Shown in pieces: positions 61,860 to 64,000 of a DNA stretch of 64,000 nt. How positions within the stretch are numbered: the stretch's first letter is position 1; every line of letters begins with the position of its first letter. The notes below the pieces were generated by a model, which saw nothing but the letters and a program-made list of their open reading frames with translations, had not been told where the DNA came from and did not search any database. The translations under genes and the position numbers were made by a program. This stretch comes from Microbispora hainanensis (GTDB taxonomy: Bacteria > Actinomycetota > Actinomycetes > Streptosporangiales > Streptosporangiaceae), in contig NZ_CP108086.1 in the NCBI RefSeq assembly GCF_036186745.1, forward strand, positions 7,254,001 to 7,318,000, given 5' to 3'.

Positions 61860-63461
61860 TCACCCCTGCTTGACGCTGATGGCGTCGAGGTTGGCGCTGT
61901 ACGGCGTGACGTTCACTCCGCTGAGCCGGTTGGAGTAGCCGATCTGGTCCTGCCAGTTCCACAGCGGGATCATCGGCATCTCGGCCAGCGCGATGTCCTC
62001 GGCCTTCTGGTAGAGCGGGAGGCTCTCGTCGAAGGTCGGGGCGGTGTTGGCCTGGTGGATGAGGTCGAGGAACTCCTTGTTCTCCCAGCCCATCCGGTTG
62101 CCCTCGCCCCACATGGACTCCAGGTAGTTCTGCGGGCTCGGGTAGTCCATGACCCAGTTGTTGCGGTAGGGCCCGTCCTGCTTGTGGGCGCGGAGCGTCG
62201 ACAGGTAGTCGGACGCCGGGATCTTGCGGAACTTGATGTCGGCGATGCCGAGGTTCTGCTTGAGCTGGTTGGCGATGGCCGTCATCCACTGCTCGTAGCT
62301 CGGGTCGGCGTTGGAGAACCACAGGTTCAGCGTGCCGCTGAAGCCGCCGGCCTGGTCGAACAGCGCCTTGGCCTTGGCCGGGTCGTACGTGCACGCCTCG
62401 CCGCAGGCGTTCTCGCGGTAGCCGGGCACCAGCGGGGCCAGCAGCGACGCCATCGGCTTGAACGTGCCGTTGTAGACCGCGTCGACGATGGCCTGCCGGT
62501 CGATCGCCATGGAGAAGGCCTTGCGCAGGTCGGGGTTGGCGAACCGCTTGTCGTAGACGGGGAAGCCGAGGTAGTCCATCGTGCCGCCGGCGGTCGCCAC
62601 GAACCGGTCGCCGAGCAGGTTCTTGGCCTCCGGCGCGCTCGCCGGGGGGATCGTGAGCTGCAGGTCCACCCGGCCGGCCCGCAGGTCGGTGTAGGCGGTG
62701 TCGCGGCTGGCGTAGATCTTGAAGGTCACCTCGTCGGCCTTGGCCGCGCGCTCGCCGGTGTAGGTCGGCGAGCGCTTGACCTTGATCTGCTTGTCGTGTT
62801 CCCAGGCGCCGTCGAGGACGAACGGCCCGTTGCCGATCGGCGCCTGGTCGTACGCCTTGAGGTCGTCGAACGCGGCCTTCGGCATCGGCGCGAACGCGAT
62901 CCACGCCAGCGTGATCGGGAACTGGCTGAACGGCGCGGTGAGCGTGACCTCAAGGGTGGTGTCGTCGACGACCTTGAGACCGCTCAGCTTGTCGGTGGAG
63001 GGCTCCCCGCTCTCGGGGTTGAGCTCGTCGTAGCCCTCGATCTTGTCGAAGTAGTAGTTGTTGGTCCACCCGTTGGGCCCGTACGCGGTCGCATTCCACG
63101 AGTCGGCGAAGCTCTGCGCGGTCACCGGCTCGCCGTTGCTGAACTTCCGCCCCGGCTTGATCTTGATCGTCCAGACCTTCTGGTCGGTGCTGGTGACCGA
63201 CTCCGCCGCCCGCATCTGCGGCTTGCCCGTCGCGGGATCGATGGCGACCGGTGTGTCGAACAACGCGTCGAGCACGGTGAGCGAGTAGCTGCTCGACGTA
63301 TTGCCGGGGGTGAGATGGTCGGGTTCGGTCAGCGCGACCGAGAACGCGTTCGCCGCCTTGTCACCGCCGCCGCCGTCGGACGACGACCCTCCCCCGCACC
63401 CACCGCTCAGCATGATGGCCGCCACAGCGAGGGCGGCCGCCCGGCTTCTCGTGACCCTCAC
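61860..63461 (-). CDS. Peptide ABC transporter substrate-binding lipoprotein (SBP family 5)
   Basis: 533 aa. Lipoprotein signal with LSGGC, then a Gly/Ser linker and the large family 5 fold (SVALTEPDHLTPGN, SNGEPVTAQSFADSWN, ...). Family members bind di- to oligopeptides, nickel or other ligands. GGTGGAGGACCA before the GTG gives a strong ribosome site. Divergent from the GAF-domain gene, with TACCCT about 40 nt upstream as a candidate -10. Confidence 0.93.
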   Translation of the reverse strand: MRVTRSRAAALAVAAIMLSGGCGGGSSSDGGGGDKAANAFSVALTEPDHLTPGNTSSSYSLTVLDALFDTPVAIDPATGKPQMRAAESVTSTDQKVWTIKIKPGRKFSNGEPVTAQSFADSWNATAYGPNGWTNNYYFDKIEGYDELNPESGEPSTDKLSGLKVVDDTTLEVTLTAPFSQFPITLAWIAFAPMPKAAFDDLKAYDQAPIGNGPFVLDGAWEHDKQIKVKRSPTYTGERAAKADEVTFKIYASRDTAYTDLRAGRVDLQLTIPPASAPEAKNLLGDRFVATAGGTMDYLGFPVYDKRFANPDLRKAFSMAIDRQAIVDAVYNGTFKPMASLLAPLVPGYRENACGEACTYDPAKAKALFDQAGGFSGTLNLWFSNADPSYEQWMTAIANQLKQNLGIADIKFRKIPASDYLSTLRAHKQDGPYRNNWVMDYPSPQNYLESMWGEGNRMGWENKEFLDLIHQANTAPTFDESLPLYQKAEDIALAEMPMIPLWNWQDQIGYSNRLSGVNVTPYSANLDAISVKQG

Positions 63462-63582
63462 TGGTCCTCCACCTCATCCGTCGTGTTGCGGGTGAGGGTA
63501 GGAAACGGGGCCGCCGACTGCATCGGAGACTTTACGTATTCCTTGCGCAACCTTTACCGGGCAGGCTGAGCATGGAGGATCC

Positions 63583-64000
63583 ATGGATGCAATCAGCCTC
63601 AGCGCGCGGAGCCTGCACGCCGTCGCCGAACTGGGTTTCCAGGTGGCCCGGCAGGGGGCGCACGGGGCGATGACCGCGCTGGGCGAGGTCATCCCCGTGG
63701 AAGCCTACGAGTTCGTGGCGTTCGACCCGGCGACCGGCCGGCACCGTTCGCTGGTGGCGTCGGGGTACGCGCGGGTGGACGACGACGCCGCGGAGGAGTA
63801 CGCCCGGCTCGACGCCTACCGCCGCGCCATGTCGCAGCGCACGCCCGTCGTCATGGGCTCCCCCGGCACCGAGCGCTACTTCCGCCGCCACCTGGAGCCG
63901 TACGGCTGGCGCGCGGGGATCACGACGCCGCTGTTCCTGACCGGCGGGCGCTACACCGGCATGCTGCACGTCAGCTCCCGCGCGGACCTGCCGCCCGAGG
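63583..64000 (+). CDS. GAF-domain regulator or sensor, 5' part (partial)
   Basis: Open from ATG 63583 to the window end, 139 codons seen. GGAGG stands 4 nt before the ATG. The visible part looks like a GAF domain (VPVEAYEFVAFDPATGRHRSLVASGY; ITTPLFLTGGRYTGMLHVSS). In related genomes such N-termini often continue into a LuxR-type HTH, but the rest lies outside the window. Divergent from the peptide-binding lipoprotein gene. Confidence 0.75.
   Translation, partial: MDAISLSARSLHAVAELGFQVARQGAHGAMTALGEVIPVEAYEFVAFDPATGRHRSLVASGYARVDDDAAEEYARLDAYRRAMSQRTPVVMGSPGTERYFRRHLEPYGWRAGITTPLFLTGGRYTGMLHVSSRADLPPE

Noticed and set aside
61797-63569. Long open plus-strand frame opposite the peptide-binding lipoprotein
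   Set aside because: Composition is that of a GC-rich antisense shadow (Val/Leu/Arg/Gly repeats); the minus-strand lipoprotein has signal, lipobox and ribosome site.

Overview
The window is a chromosomal stretch from a high-GC actinomycete. Support for this comes from very G/C-rich third codon positions, many GTG starts, F420-type LLM oxidoreductases, a SAV_2336-type protein, a DUF222/HNH protein, an IdeR-type iron box, a HAIR-like (HspR) operator in front of lon, and repeated leaderless promoters (TAnnnT 6-7 nt before the start codon). The gene families fit Streptosporangiales (Nonomuraea/Microbispora-like) best, but that placement is an inference. I saw no rRNA, tRNA or CRISPR array.

Layout. 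1-2190: end of a sugar ABC importer (binding protein, two permeases). 2264-6433: HtrA-type protease, acyl-CoA ligase, Fic protein with a palindromic putative operator. 6501-9111: metN-metI-metQ importer preceded by a 12-codon reading frame containing Cys-Cys. 9242-11637: lon with HAIR-like operator. 11745-28930: mostly housekeeping and accessory single genes (MFS exporter, HAD enzymes, alpha/beta hydrolase, ArfB, TetR/SDR pair, LLM oxidoreductases, Mo-dependent sulfite-oxidase-like enzyme, LuxR/histidine kinase pair, methyltransferase-DedA pair, APH-like kinase, zinc-ribbon protein, lipoprotein, ABC-F protein). 29424-32781: iron-regulated efeUOB. 32837-39923: CehA-like metallohydrolase and the mutA-mutB-meaB operon. 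40053-48442: Ser/Thr kinase, amidase, AAA protein, and a C39-S9-M20 peptidase operon.

48529-54067 is the most interesting part. A Trypco1-like small protein, a trypsin fused to what looks like a VMAP M/C region, a MoxR-type AAA ATPase, and a SAV_2336/vWA-like protein fused to a C-terminal P-loop GTPase-like domain lie in one compact row. This matches the architecture of the vWA-MoxR-VMAP ternary systems that comparative genomics has proposed to be NTP-dependent conflict (immunity-like) systems. The logic would be: the MoxR/vWA pair senses or remodels a partner, and the VMAP protein is released to act through its protease. The GTPase fusion on the vWA component is the part I would check first.

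54074-60072 is a repeat-rich, recombination-prone segment: a cyclase-like gene with two in-frame 30-bp tandem duplications, an 18-bp tandem array, a DUF222/HNH gene full of low-complexity repeats, and a frameshifted gene remnant. The window closes with an oligopeptide ABC importer (oppC-oppB-oppA, minus strand) and the start of a GAF-domain gene that runs off the end.
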